Positions 35,378 to 43,353 of a stretch of DNA of 64,000 bases are shown here, piece by piece; position 1 is the first letter of the stretch; the number at the start of each line of letters is the position of its first letter. Source of the DNA: Fuerstiella sp. (GTDB taxonomy: Bacteria > Planctomycetota > Planctomycetia > Planctomycetales > Planctomycetaceae); assembly GCA_022843805.1 (NCBI GenBank), contig JALHMY010000035.1, positions 20,461-84,460 on the forward strand. The letters run 5' to 3'. Under the pieces are notes generated by a model. It did no database searches. It had not been told where the DNA came from and worked only from the letters and a program-made list of their open reading frames with translations. The translations under genes were made by a program, and so were the position numbers.

Positions 35378-35645
35378 CCGGCCCCAACCGACCCCGCTTC
35401 GGTTGTGCCCAGGTTTGGCAACTACAGGCGCTGGATCAGCCGTCTGAAGTCATTGCGTTGAACCGGGGCAGTGTAGTTGCCAAACCTGGGCTCCATCGGC
35501 ACGAGGCCCAATGGCGTGGACTTAGTGTCGCCTTTCGCTCCGCGAAAGTAGCGTTTTCGCGTTTTTTCGCAGAGCGAAAAACGACTATGGAAGCCCGCAC
35601 GATGTTTAAGCCCACGCCATTGGGCGTGAAGCCGGTTGGGGCCGG
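35378..35645. repeat. Nested inverted repeats enclosing a REP-like element
   Basis: Three or more nested pairs are visible. CCGGCCCCAACCG at 35378-35390 pairs with 35633-35645. The 19-nt arm 35407-35425 (GCCCAGGTTTGGCAACTAC) pairs exactly with 35473-35491. CCCAATGGCGTGG near 35508-35520 pairs with CCACGCCATTGGG near 35612-35624. The innermost pair is the family A palindrome at 35527-35585. The arrangement looks like successive insertions of palindromic elements into one another. Confidence 0.75.
35527..35585. repeat. REP-like palindromic element, family A, copy 2
   Basis: The left arm 35527-35548 (GTCGCCTTTCGCTCCGCGAA and two more bases) pairs with 35564-35585 with about four mismatches. The flanks match copy 1 at 9126-9175: TTAGT/TAAGT before the left arm and GACTATGG at the right end. 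The left arm is better preserved than the right, as expected of an ageing copy. Confidence 0.8.
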
Positions 35646-36038
35646 GCTGCAGAAACGTGCAATGCCTGTGACACTTCACACATGACAGTGGCCGATTGAC
35701 GACCTTCCACAGAAGCGGACACTTCCCCGCAAAGCGGTTAAGTTCAACGCTGGCGTTATCCGCCGTTCAAATGGAACTCGTTCTGGCAGAAAAATTTGGA
35801 CGGAACCGACGAACGCCGTAGCCAAGCCTTATCGAAGCATCGGCAGATGGACGCCCCGGACGGACCGGACGTCCGATCGGCGTCGGCGATTCATTTTTCT
35901 GCCCCGAAATCTTTCTGCCCAATTACCGTCAGCCGCCAAACCCGCGTTCACCCATATTGCAGTTCGTTGCATCTATATATAAGAGCTCCGACCGGAGCCC
36001 ATCGTACCTGAGTACTGCCTCCCGAGGCGTGTTTTCGG

Positions 36039-36467
36039 TCATACCGCCCGTTTGCCCGCTCGCCGCTTCAGAAGGCCGCCAGGGACTGCCGCAACTCCAA
36101 ACAATGCCATCCCGGAAGGCTCGGGAACTTCTGTTACCAGATCGAGATCCGGGTGAAAACCCGTAATATAAATATCGGCCGACCCATCCGCGTTTCGAAC
36201 AAATCTCAGTATATAGAGGTCTTCGTGAAAGCCGGGTTGCGCACCTGTCAGAATATGATTCACTGATCCTTCGTATTCGTACGTGTTACCCGGATCTGGT
36301 ACAGTGACAATCCAGACTGTCCATCCCAATGCCACGAGAGTTCCATCGTGGTCTCTGTTTCGGACTGATGAGTAATTAAAATGACGCCGCCATACGCATC
36401 GTTTATTTGCACGGCAGAAAACACTGCCAGGACCAGGGAGGCTCAACTGACTCTGGCTGCTGATCAT
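36039..36467 (-). pseudogene. PEP-CTERM protein remnant with compensating frameshifts
   Basis: The C-terminal half in this frame is convincing: 'GSVNHILTGAQPGFHEDLYI', 'NADGSADIYITGFHPDLDLV', then the sorting tail 'VPEPSGMALFGVAAVPGGLL' and 'KRRAGKRAV'. The N-terminal part of the same frame is arginine- and cysteine-rich and not protein-like. One frame over, the same DNA reads 'SLVLAVFSAVQINDAYGGV' and 'LITHQSETETTMELSWHWDG', a plausible signal peptide and mature start. A shift near 36430-36440 and a second near 36310-36330 would restore one gene. I therefore call it a decayed PEP-CTERM gene; sequencing errors at both points are the alternative. Confidence 0.6.
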
Positions 36468-36580
36468 CTGTCAGGGCACGACAGGAAGTGATCTGGAATC
36501 GGGCAACCTGTTTGCCAAACTTCCATACAACGCATATCCAGCGGTATCAGAGGATCGTTCAGGCGATCGACGCAGGTGCA

Positions 36581-38542
36581 CTATGGCGTCGCAAAGCTCT
36601 GCAACTGGTTCAGCATGGGAATGTCGGTGGTTTCCAGTAAACCAAAACAAAACAGTTCCGGAGCTTGCTCGAACGAGTAGTTGTCTCGCAGCAGGTGTTT
36701 CAGTGACTCAAGGGGTCGGTGCTGCTGAACTGTTGTCAGTCGGTCAGGAAACATCACTGCGGCGACCAGACCGATGACTCCGGACCGAGGACCGTCTGTA
36801 ACAACCGTCAGGGGGCTCGTATTTCCTGTTTGCCGGATCCAGGCAGCGACCGATGCGACCTGTCCCGTCTGAATTCCCAGAGGACGTTCGCCCGTTGTGG
36901 AGATCATCAGAGCCCACAGATAAGAACGCTCGGCAATTCCCAGCTGCCCGAAGAATACCGGATCCATCACAAACACCCGATGTTCAGTTCGCAGCAGTTC
37001 ATCGATTCGTTCGGCAGCTTTCGCCTGGCCTTCGTCGTGCAGCAGGAGAGCCAGTTTTTTTGCAGAAGCAGGAACAATTTCTGTCACTGGCACGACCCAG
37101 TCGGTTCCCAGTGAAAGTCTCCATCGAGTGACCTGAACATCGGCGATCGTCTGCTGACTGACCTGTTCAGCAGTGACCGGGTAATCCCGCGGTTTGACGG
37201 TTTCCTTCAGTTTCATGACTGACGCTTCCTTCCACGCTGCTTTTTCTCCCGGCACCTCCGGCATTGGTGCGGCTTTTGGCAACGATTCAGCAAGGGCCAG
37301 CGCAAGGCCCTGGAAGGTGAGATTCGGGTCCGGAAGAGCAACTTCCAGCTGAGCTGCCGTACGCAATTCGGCGTCGACAGGACGTTCTGTTGTAGCGAAC
37401 CGTTGTTCGTCCCCTTCAAACCACTGGTCACGGATCATCCGATAGAGCGACTGGCGGTTATCAATCAGAAAGTTATGAGTGCCCGGGTCACTGTTGACAT
37501 ACGTTCGAAATCGAGTTTCCATACCATACAGCCGATAGACAGGATTGGCGGCCTCCACCAGAGGCGACAGGGCGTGGCCAGATGCGAAACAGCAGTTATC
37601 CTTGTCGTTATATGTCAGCAACGCCGCACGGGGCGCCAGCAGCGCAGTCAAATGTGTGTAGTCGGCCGTGATGCCGAGATCCACCGGCGTCTGCTCGGAA
37701 TCTCCCAGATCGGTTGAATGTCCGATGCGTGTTCGGAAGCTGGAATACCCGGCAACGGGATTGCAGAGCGTCACTCGGGTATCAAGAGAACTGATCAGAA
37801 TGGTTTGCCATCCCCCTCCGGAAAGTCCGGCCACACCAACTCGCTGCGGATCAGCGTTTTCCAGTGAAAGCAGAAGATCAAGAGCACGGGACATGGCCAG
37901 ATAGAACGGAGCAAGTCCGCTTGTGCCACACAGGTCCAGCTGGTTGAGCCGTCCGTGTGCATATCCCGGACCCGTCAGCTGGCCCATGCCGAACCATTCA
38001 AGGTTCATGGCAATGATCCCCTGCCTGACCATATGAATGCAGCGAGCCTGTTTGTAGTCGGCCGCTTTTCCATTCAAATCGTGGCCATTGACGTTCAGAA
38101 ACACGGGCACTTTGCCCTTCAATTCCTTCGGCAGATAAAGAAGTCCGGGAACCCAGAGGTTAGGCAGCACTTCCAGACGAAATTTCTGAATTCGATAACC
38201 CGGGCCTCCATCGGCAGTTGCTGGAAGTTCCACATCGTCCCGCATTTCCACAGCAGTCGCCGCATCACGCCATGAGGTCGCAGCACCTCGAAAGACAACT
38301 CGTTCCAGAGCGGACCGACGGGTTTCTTCTGCGTACTTCTGCCAGTCCTCCAGAGTACTGAACTGCGGAACGGTGGCAATTCGCGACAGTGAATACTTTG
38401 CTGTGTCGTTCAGAGCCTGCTGTTCCGCAACAATCCGCTGGGGCAGCAGCATCTGCAGAGCCACAATTCGCTCATCAGCGCTGATATACGTTTTGTTCTG
38501 TATCAGCAGGGCAGCCGTCAGGATCAGCAACATGAGTCTCAT
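36581..38542 (-). CDS. Secreted alpha/beta-hydrolase (acetyl-xylan-esterase-like), tandem hydrolase domains
   Basis: I start at ATG 38542, which opens a signal peptide ('MRLMLLILTAALLIQ'); TTG 38599 is a longer option. The 653-residue product carries an alpha/beta-hydrolase with a nucleophile elbow 'VGVAGLSGGGWQTI' (Gly-x-Ser-x-Gly), 'LLAPRAALLTYNDKDNCCF' near the acidic residue and 'DPGTHNFLIDNRQ' supplying the histidine. A second, weaker hydrolase-like half follows ('KLALLLHDEGQAKAAERIDE', 'VTDGPRSGVIGLVAAVMFP') whose elbow serine is placed as 'GPRSG', so it may be inactive. Such proteins are common in planctomycetes next to sulfatases and are taken to remove esters from polysaccharides. 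It is 94 nt downstream of a sulfatase on the same strand. Confidence 0.85.
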   Translation of the reverse strand: MRLMLLILTAALLIQNKTYISADERIVALQMLLPQRIVAEQQALNDTAKYSLSRIATVPQFSTLEDWQKYAEETRRSALERVVFRGAATSWRDAATAVEMRDDVELPATADGGPGYRIQKFRLEVLPNLWVPGLLYLPKELKGKVPVFLNVNGHDLNGKAADYKQARCIHMVRQGIIAMNLEWFGMGQLTGPGYAHGRLNQLDLCGTSGLAPFYLAMSRALDLLLSLENADPQRVGVAGLSGGGWQTILISSLDTRVTLCNPVAGYSSFRTRIGHSTDLGDSEQTPVDLGITADYTHLTALLAPRAALLTYNDKDNCCFASGHALSPLVEAANPVYRLYGMETRFRTYVNSDPGTHNFLIDNRQSLYRMIRDQWFEGDEQRFATTERPVDAELRTAAQLEVALPDPNLTFQGLALALAESLPKAAPMPEVPGEKAAWKEASVMKLKETVKPRDYPVTAEQVSQQTIADVQVTRWRLSLGTDWVVPVTEIVPASAKKLALLLHDEGQAKAAERIDELLRTEHRVFVMDPVFFGQLGIAERSYLWALMISTTGERPLGIQTGQVASVAAWIRQTGNTSPLTVVTDGPRSGVIGLVAAVMFPDRLTTVQQHRPLESLKHLLRDNYSFEQAPELFCFGLLETTDIPMLNQLQSFATP

Positions 38543-38636
38543 ACGTAAACACCAGCAAACAGTCGATTCCCGAAACGTGTTTATGATTCGCTCCGGCAAT
38601 CATAGCCGCAGTTTTCGTTCCGCACTACTCTGCAGT

Positions 38637-40160
38637 TCAGCGCGACGGGGAAACAGCAGGGTCCAGCGGACGAAGGGGATAAACCGACGAGGGTGTACGG
38701 TATTCGTCCATGAGCTTAGTGAGCTGCCTGACGAGATCGGGTTGATCATTTGCCCGATCATTTTGCTCAGAGATATCTTCGCGAATATTATAAAGCTCGG
38801 TGACCAGCCGACCTTTTGTCATATTCTGTCGAATTGCCTTCCAGTCACCCACTCGAACGGACTGCTGACCTCCGTAGGCAGGGAATTCCCGGTAAAGTAA
38901 AGGCCGTTCCGGCTGAACTTCGCCTGTCAGTGCAGGCAGCAGGCTGATTCCACTGATGTTTTCCGGAATCTGTTCACTTGCGCCCGCACAATGAAGCAGA
39001 GTTGGCAGCCAGTCTTCAAAACCGCTGATTCGGTCGCTGACGGACCCCGGCCGGATTCGCCCGGGCCACCGAACAATCGTGGGAACTCGAACGCCGCCTT
39101 CATACAGCGATCCCTTCAGACCTCGCAGTTCTCCCACACTTTCGAAAAAGTCATAGTCGACTTCATCCCGCAGATGAGTTGTTCCATTATCCGCGGTGAA
39201 GATTACGATCGTGTTGTCTTCAAGTCCCAGTTCGGACAGCAGAGCAAGCAGGCGACCAACATCACTGTCCAGATGGCTGATCATGGCCGCATATGCGGCC
39301 CGGGGAGTAAAATGAGGCGTGTAACCGCCTTTTTCTGCTGTGAACGGAGGATCTTCCCAGCCCAGTTCCAGATAAGGTTTAAGTTCCTCGCTCGGAACAT
39401 GCAGTGCCACATGAGGAAGCACTGAGGGAAAGTACAGGAAGAAGGGTCTGTCACGGTTATCCCGAATGAACTTCAGCGCCTGCCGGGTAATTCGTTCGGG
39501 CGCATAGTCGGTGCCCTGGAATCGTTCATAGCTCGCCGGATTCAGCGGATCATCGCCGGCAGTTAGTTTCGCATGCCCGGGCACCGGGGGATTATTTGCA
39601 AGGGAAATTCGAACGTTGTCATCCCAGAGGTAGTCGGGGTAATAGCTGTGTGCGTGCCTCTGGCAGTTGTATCCAAAGAAGTGATCAAAACCCTGTTTCA
39701 GAGGTTCACCTTCGGTTCCAGGCCCACCCAGTCCCCATTTCCCGTAACCACCGGTGATGTAACCCTGCTTCTGCAGAAGTTCGGCAATGGTCACTTCCGA
39801 TGCGGGAATCGGTTTCTGGCCTTCGGGCTGCATTTCACTGTTGTTCCGCACCCATGCATGGCCCGGATCCTTTCCGGTCATTAGCACACATCGGGATGGA
39901 GCACAAACGGCATTCCCGGAATAGTGCTGCGTCAGCTTCATGCCAGCCTGAGCCAGCTTGTCCAGATTTGGAGTTCGGATCTTCTTCTGCCCGAAGCAAC
40001 CCAGCTCGGCAAATCCCAGATCGTCAGCCATGATGAATACGATATTGGGTCCTGCTGAAGACTGAGGTGCTGACGCGAACACTGTTGTCGCCGATCGACT
40101 GGCCGGCGCACAGATGCTCAGACAGGCCACCATAACAAAGAGAACGGTTTGCGTTTTCAT
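38637..40160 (-). CDS. Secreted sulfatase (arylsulfatase family, formylglycine type)
   Basis: The 507-residue product has a signal peptide and the full S1 sulfatase layout: 'PNIVFIMADDLGFAELGCFG' with the two metal-binding aspartates, the catalytic 'CAPSRCVLMTGKDPGH' whose first cysteine would be converted to formylglycine, 'GGYGKWGLGGPG' with the active-site lysine, and 'VIFTADNGTTHL' with the second Asp-Asn metal pair. AAAGGAG lies 8 nt before ATG 40160. Sulfatases of this group cleave sulfate esters from sulfated polysaccharides or aryl sulfates. Neighbouring esterase-like protein (36581-38542) suggests polysaccharide processing. No maturase gene is seen in the window. Exact substrate cannot be read from the sequence. 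Confidence 0.95.
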   Translation of the reverse strand: MKTQTVLFVMVACLSICAPASRSATTVFASAPQSSAGPNIVFIMADDLGFAELGCFGQKKIRTPNLDKLAQAGMKLTQHYSGNAVCAPSRCVLMTGKDPGHAWVRNNSEMQPEGQKPIPASEVTIAELLQKQGYITGGYGKWGLGGPGTEGEPLKQGFDHFFGYNCQRHAHSYYPDYLWDDNVRISLANNPPVPGHAKLTAGDDPLNPASYERFQGTDYAPERITRQALKFIRDNRDRPFFLYFPSVLPHVALHVPSEELKPYLELGWEDPPFTAEKGGYTPHFTPRAAYAAMISHLDSDVGRLLALLSELGLEDNTIVIFTADNGTTHLRDEVDYDFFESVGELRGLKGSLYEGGVRVPTIVRWPGRIRPGSVSDRISGFEDWLPTLLHCAGASEQIPENISGISLLPALTGEVQPERPLLYREFPAYGGQQSVRVGDWKAIRQNMTKGRLVTELYNIREDISEQNDRANDQPDLVRQLTKLMDEYRTPSSVYPLRPLDPAVSPSR

Positions 40161-40290
40161 ACCGCCATCTCCTTTAAATATTTCGAACTGTGAAGTTCCG
40201 GAACTGGCATTGCCCTGTTCAGGGAGTAGATGTCAGAGAGAAGATGTTCCCGGGCAGACCGATTGTTCAGCGGTCATCAGCCGGAATACG

Positions 40291-42033
40291 TCAGCGTTCC
40301 GTATCTCCAACTCTTTTCGCCAGGCGTTCAGCCAGTCGCTTCAGTGCAGGACTCACATCCAGCTTATCGAGATGTACGTTCAGCAGACTAAAGCTGTCCT
40401 GATTGGCAAATGCGGCATGGAAAGCCTTTTCCAGGTCATCTTCGGTGAACACTTCAAACCCCCAGCCGGCCCCCAGCAGTTCGGGCATGCGATGATAGTT
40501 CCAGTTGTGAATGTCGTTGAAGGGACCTTCCTGTATGAAGCGTTCAGTGGAATATCCCTTATTGTTGAGTACAACGACGATGGGATTAAATCCTCGCCGG
40601 ACGCCAGTGGACAGCTCCATACAGGTCATCTGGAATGCTCCGTCTCCTACCAGCACCAGTGGTCGCAAACCGCGATTGGCCACCTGAACTCCCACTGCGG
40701 CAGGAATGGCAAACCCCATGGAAGTGTAATAAGCGGTGCTGAGAAATTCTGTATGGCGACTGATGGAAAGATCGGCTGCGGCGAACAGCGAGTCACCCGT
40801 ATCGGCGACTACCACAATGGCATCGTCGAGGACCGAGTTAATTTTCTGAATGAGTCGTTTAACGGTCATGGCTGCCTTAGGCTGTGGCTTCCATGGGGCA
40901 ATCTGCGGCTGCCTGATTTTCGGGACGGCGCGTCGGGTGCCGATAACGGATGTTCCCATCGCTTTCAGAAAGTCGCTCAGATTCACATCATGGAAATGAT
41001 GATGTCCCATGCGAAGTTTTTCGCTCGTGGCATAGATGCAGCGGGCCGGGTCCAGCCGGGCAGTGAAGATCCCCAGATTGATATCCGTCATAAAAGCGCC
41101 CAGCAGAATGACGCAGTCGCTGTCTTCCACGTAACGGCGTACTTCTTCACGCCCCATTGCTCCTTCGTAAATGCCCATATAAAGGGGATGACGTTCGCTG
41201 ACGACGGACTTGCCAAGCAGTGTGGCACAGACGGGAATATTGTTTCGTTCTGCCAGAGTCAGCACTTCCTGCTGCAGGCCAAATCGGTGAATCTCGATAC
41301 CAGCAATGATGACCGGTTTTTTTGCCGCCTTAATTCGCTCTTTCGCTTCATGAACGGCTTCCCGGAGCGCATTGCTGTCGCTGACGACATTCTCCACATG
41401 TGGCTGGTAATCATGTTTTACCTCAGACACCACACGGTCGCGGGGCAGTTCGAGAAATACGGGCCGCTTAAATCGGGCACAGGCATCGAGACAGCGATCA
41501 ATCTCACGATATGCTGTCAGCTCGTCATCCAGCGAAGCGGAGGCCACCGTGATTTTTTCAAACACTTCGCGCTGAGTGTTGAAATCCCGAACCCGATGGT
41601 GAAGCAGTGGATCAGAACGCCGTTCGTTCATCCCCGGAGAACCACTGATAACAATGACGGGGCTCTTTTCCGCATACGCTCCGGCAACCGGGTTACAGAG
41701 ACTGAGGCCTCCCACACAGTATGTGACACAGACGGCGCCAATACCATTAATTCTTGCATAGCCATCGGCCGCATAGCCGGCACATGCCTCGCTGGTGGTC
41801 CCGACCACATTAATTGGGCTGTCTTCCAGCATGCCATAGAACTGGAGCACAAAGTCTCCGGGAATGCCAAAGATGTCGCGGACCCCATAGTCCTGAAGTC
41901 GCTGAATCAGATATCCGCCTATCGTTTGCCGACCGGCTTTCACCGGCCGCTGGCTCAATATGCCTGCGGACGCCGAGCCCCGGGGCGGGGAATTCTGACT
42001 GTCTGCCGTTCCTGCCGCTTTCTTTCGAGCCAT
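40291..42033 (-). CDS. Thiamine-diphosphate-dependent 2-oxoacid decarboxylase (indolepyruvate/pyruvate decarboxylase type)
   Basis: ATG 42033 follows GGAG by 7 nt and gives 580 residues. The first 35 or so are a basic, low-complexity extension. The PYR domain has the cofactor-activating glutamate in '[16 protein letters not shown]', followed by '[20 protein letters not shown]'. '[20 protein letters not shown]' retains the His-His pair characteristic of pyruvate and indolepyruvate decarboxylases, which argues against acetolactate synthase. The PP domain has the metal-binding motif '[20 protein letters not shown]' ending at 'LNNKGYSTE'. The reaction is non-oxidative decarboxylation of a 2-oxoacid to an aldehyde. 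Which substrate (pyruvate, indolepyruvate, phenylpyruvate) is not clear. It is on the same strand as the sulfatase 130 nt downstream, but no metabolic link is evident. Confidence 0.9.
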   Translation of the reverse strand: MARKKAAGTADSQNSPPRGSASAGILSQRPVKAGRQTIGGYLIQRLQDYGVRDIFGIPGDFVLQFYGMLEDSPINVVGTTSEACAGYAADGYARINGIGAVCVTYCVGGLSLCNPVAGAYAEKSPVIVISGSPGMNERRSDPLLHHRVRDFNTQREVFEKITVASASLDDELTAYREIDRCLDACARFKRPVFLELPRDRVVSEVKHDYQPHVENVVSDSNALREAVHEAKERIKAAKKPVIIAGIEIHRFGLQQEVLTLAERNNIPVCATLLGKSVVSERHPLYMGIYEGAMGREEVRRYVEDSDCVILLGAFMTDINLGIFTARLDPARCIYATSEKLRMGHHHFHDVNLSDFLKAMGTSVIGTRRAVPKIRQPQIAPWKPQPKAAMTVKRLIQKINSVLDDAIVVVADTGDSLFAAADLSISRHTEFLSTAYYTSMGFAIPAAVGVQVANRGLRPLVLVGDGAFQMTCMELSTGVRRGFNPIVVVLNNKGYSTERFIQEGPFNDIHNWNYHRMPELLGAGWGFEVFTEDDLEKAFHAAFANQDSFSLLNVHLDKLDVSPALKRLAERLAKRVGDTER

Positions 42034-42131
42034 CAGTGTTCTCCTGCAAGAAGTATCAACTGCCGCCAGCATTGTTACTCAGAATCGTCCGGTATGATAT
42101 CTGATCAGTCACCAGCCGGCTCTGTTGCAAC

Positions 42132-42166
42132 AAAAAAAGCCGGGCAACAGATTTGTGCCAGGCTTT
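42132..42166 (-). terminator. Rho-independent terminator after the small conserved protein gene
   Basis: AAAGCCGGGCA and TGCCAGGCTTT pair with one mismatch around a short loop. On the minus strand the stem is followed by seven T (42138-42132). It fits as the terminator of the gene ending at 42200 and would separate it from the decarboxylase gene. Confidence 0.8.
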
Positions 42167-42199
42167 CGTAATACTTCGGAATTTCTCGTCATCCGGGAG

Positions 42200-42601
42200 C
42201 TACTTCATCTGAAGAGCTGCCACCTGCTTGATCGCAGCGGTGGCAACCGCTGCATCTCCCTGACACTGCTGAAGCAGCTGCTTGGCCGCCAGCAGCAGAT
42301 CCAGCCCTGGAACGGATGACGCTGATCCCGCTGAACCCGAAGACACTGAAGTCCATGTGCGCACCGGGCGACCGCCTGTTCGAGAGATCGGGCGTTTACG
42401 GCGAACGGAATTGATACCTAGTTTTCGGCGAGCATTCGCGTAGGCAACAGAACAGCTGTTCTCATTAATTACCTGCTTAGGAAATTTCTGATTGAGCGAG
42501 TTGATGACTTCCCGACCCGTCATTTCGCGATTCTCTGTGAGCAGTTTGCGAATCTCTTCTGCCATGTTGAAGTCGCCACTGCTGTTACCGCGTTTTGCCA
42601 T
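42200..42601 (-). CDS. Conserved planctomycete hypothetical protein, basic, HTH-like N-terminus
   Basis: This 133-residue protein starts at ATG 42601. The N-terminal 60 residues ('FNMAEEIRKLLTENREMTGR', 'VINSLNQKFPKQVINENSCS', 'ARRKLGI') are helical, with the look of a small helix-turn-helix, and match a pattern I recall as widespread in planctomycetes without a known role. A basic linker ('RRKRPISRTGGRPVR') and an alanine/glutamine-rich C-terminal helix ('LLLAAKQLLQQCQG') follow. No signal peptide or membrane segment is present, so a cytoplasmic, possibly nucleic-acid-binding protein is suggested. It is followed by its own terminator. Confidence 0.75.
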   Translation of the reverse strand: MAKRGNSSGDFNMAEEIRKLLTENREMTGREVINSLNQKFPKQVINENSCSVAYANARRKLGINSVRRKRPISRTGGRPVRTWTSVSSGSAGSASSVPGLDLLLAAKQLLQQCQGDAAVATAAIKQVAALQMK

Positions 42602-43353
42602 TTCTTATTCTTCCTGTGCTGGTTGACTGCAGCCCGCTCAGAGATATCCGTCGGGCCAAACTGTGTACTAAAACTAATTGCTGCTGATCGAAGAATCCTG
42701 AACCTGTGGCCCTGATTTTGATCTGACCTGGATCTGATTCGGCCCTGATCTCACGGTGTATCCATTCTGCGTTGTGATGACCGCAGACCGGACGTATCTT
42801 CCGGGTTTATTGAGACATCATGCTGCAGCAGCACGTTCGGTCGTCGCACCAGATGCCCGCACCACCCTGTTGTTTTCCGACAATTACGTGCTGGCTTCAC
42901 TTAATTCGATGCAGCATCAATATTGCATTTCAACATTGCATTTCAACGGCTGTATTCTGTCTTGCATGGTGGGAATGGAGAAGGTTTAGGGCAGGATTAT
43001 CATTCGGCTCTTCAGCCGTTTTATCTTGGCACACTGGTTGTGGACATTCAAGTCAGCTAATGCATTTTCCTGCTGTTGCATGCTAAATACAACAGCGCAC
43101 GTCAGTCATGAAACCTCCCGGAAGTACTTAATTGTAGTATACACATGCGGCGATTGAGTCAATCCAACTAGTGCGTGGTTGTCCTCAAACCGAAGCGACC
43201 ATGGTCGATGCCCGTCACTATTCGCTGAAACAGTCGCCGTATGCTGAAAAACGGTCAGAGAGACCATCCTGAAGGGCTGAGCCATAGGATTTTTCGAATT
43301 CTGCAGTATCATGTGGAAACACAGACAGGCTGAAATAAAGGGAGCTGACTCAT
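42602..43353. other. Divergent intergenic region; no gene identified
   Basis: About 750 nt separates two divergent genes. A 13-bp tandem duplication (ATTGCATTTCAAC) lies at 42922-42947. Open frames here lack coding character. AAAGGGAGC upstream of ATG 43354 is the ribosome binding site of the next gene. Confidence 0.55.

Larger units (their letters stand above)
34444..36038. other. Gene-free region of about 1.6 kb rich in inverted repeats
   Basis: No convincing gene is seen on either strand; the open frames here are short, low-complexity or run across palindromes. 35279-35345 contains GC-rich hairpins ('GGCAGCCTGCTGCC', 'CCACAGCCTGCTGTGG'). 35378-35645 holds a nest of inverted repeats described separately. 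34447-35100 and 35690-36038 show nothing I can identify. Confidence 0.6.

Noticed and set aside
35103..35687. Small open frames in the 35 kb region
   Set aside because: They cross several inverted repeats; their composition follows the palindromes rather than codon usage seen in neighbouring genes.
40114..42171. Plus-strand open frame of 685 codons opposite the decarboxylase
   Set aside because: The minus strand encodes a complete ThDP enzyme with all motifs; the opposite frame is a long shadow with cysteine- and histidine-rich random sequence.
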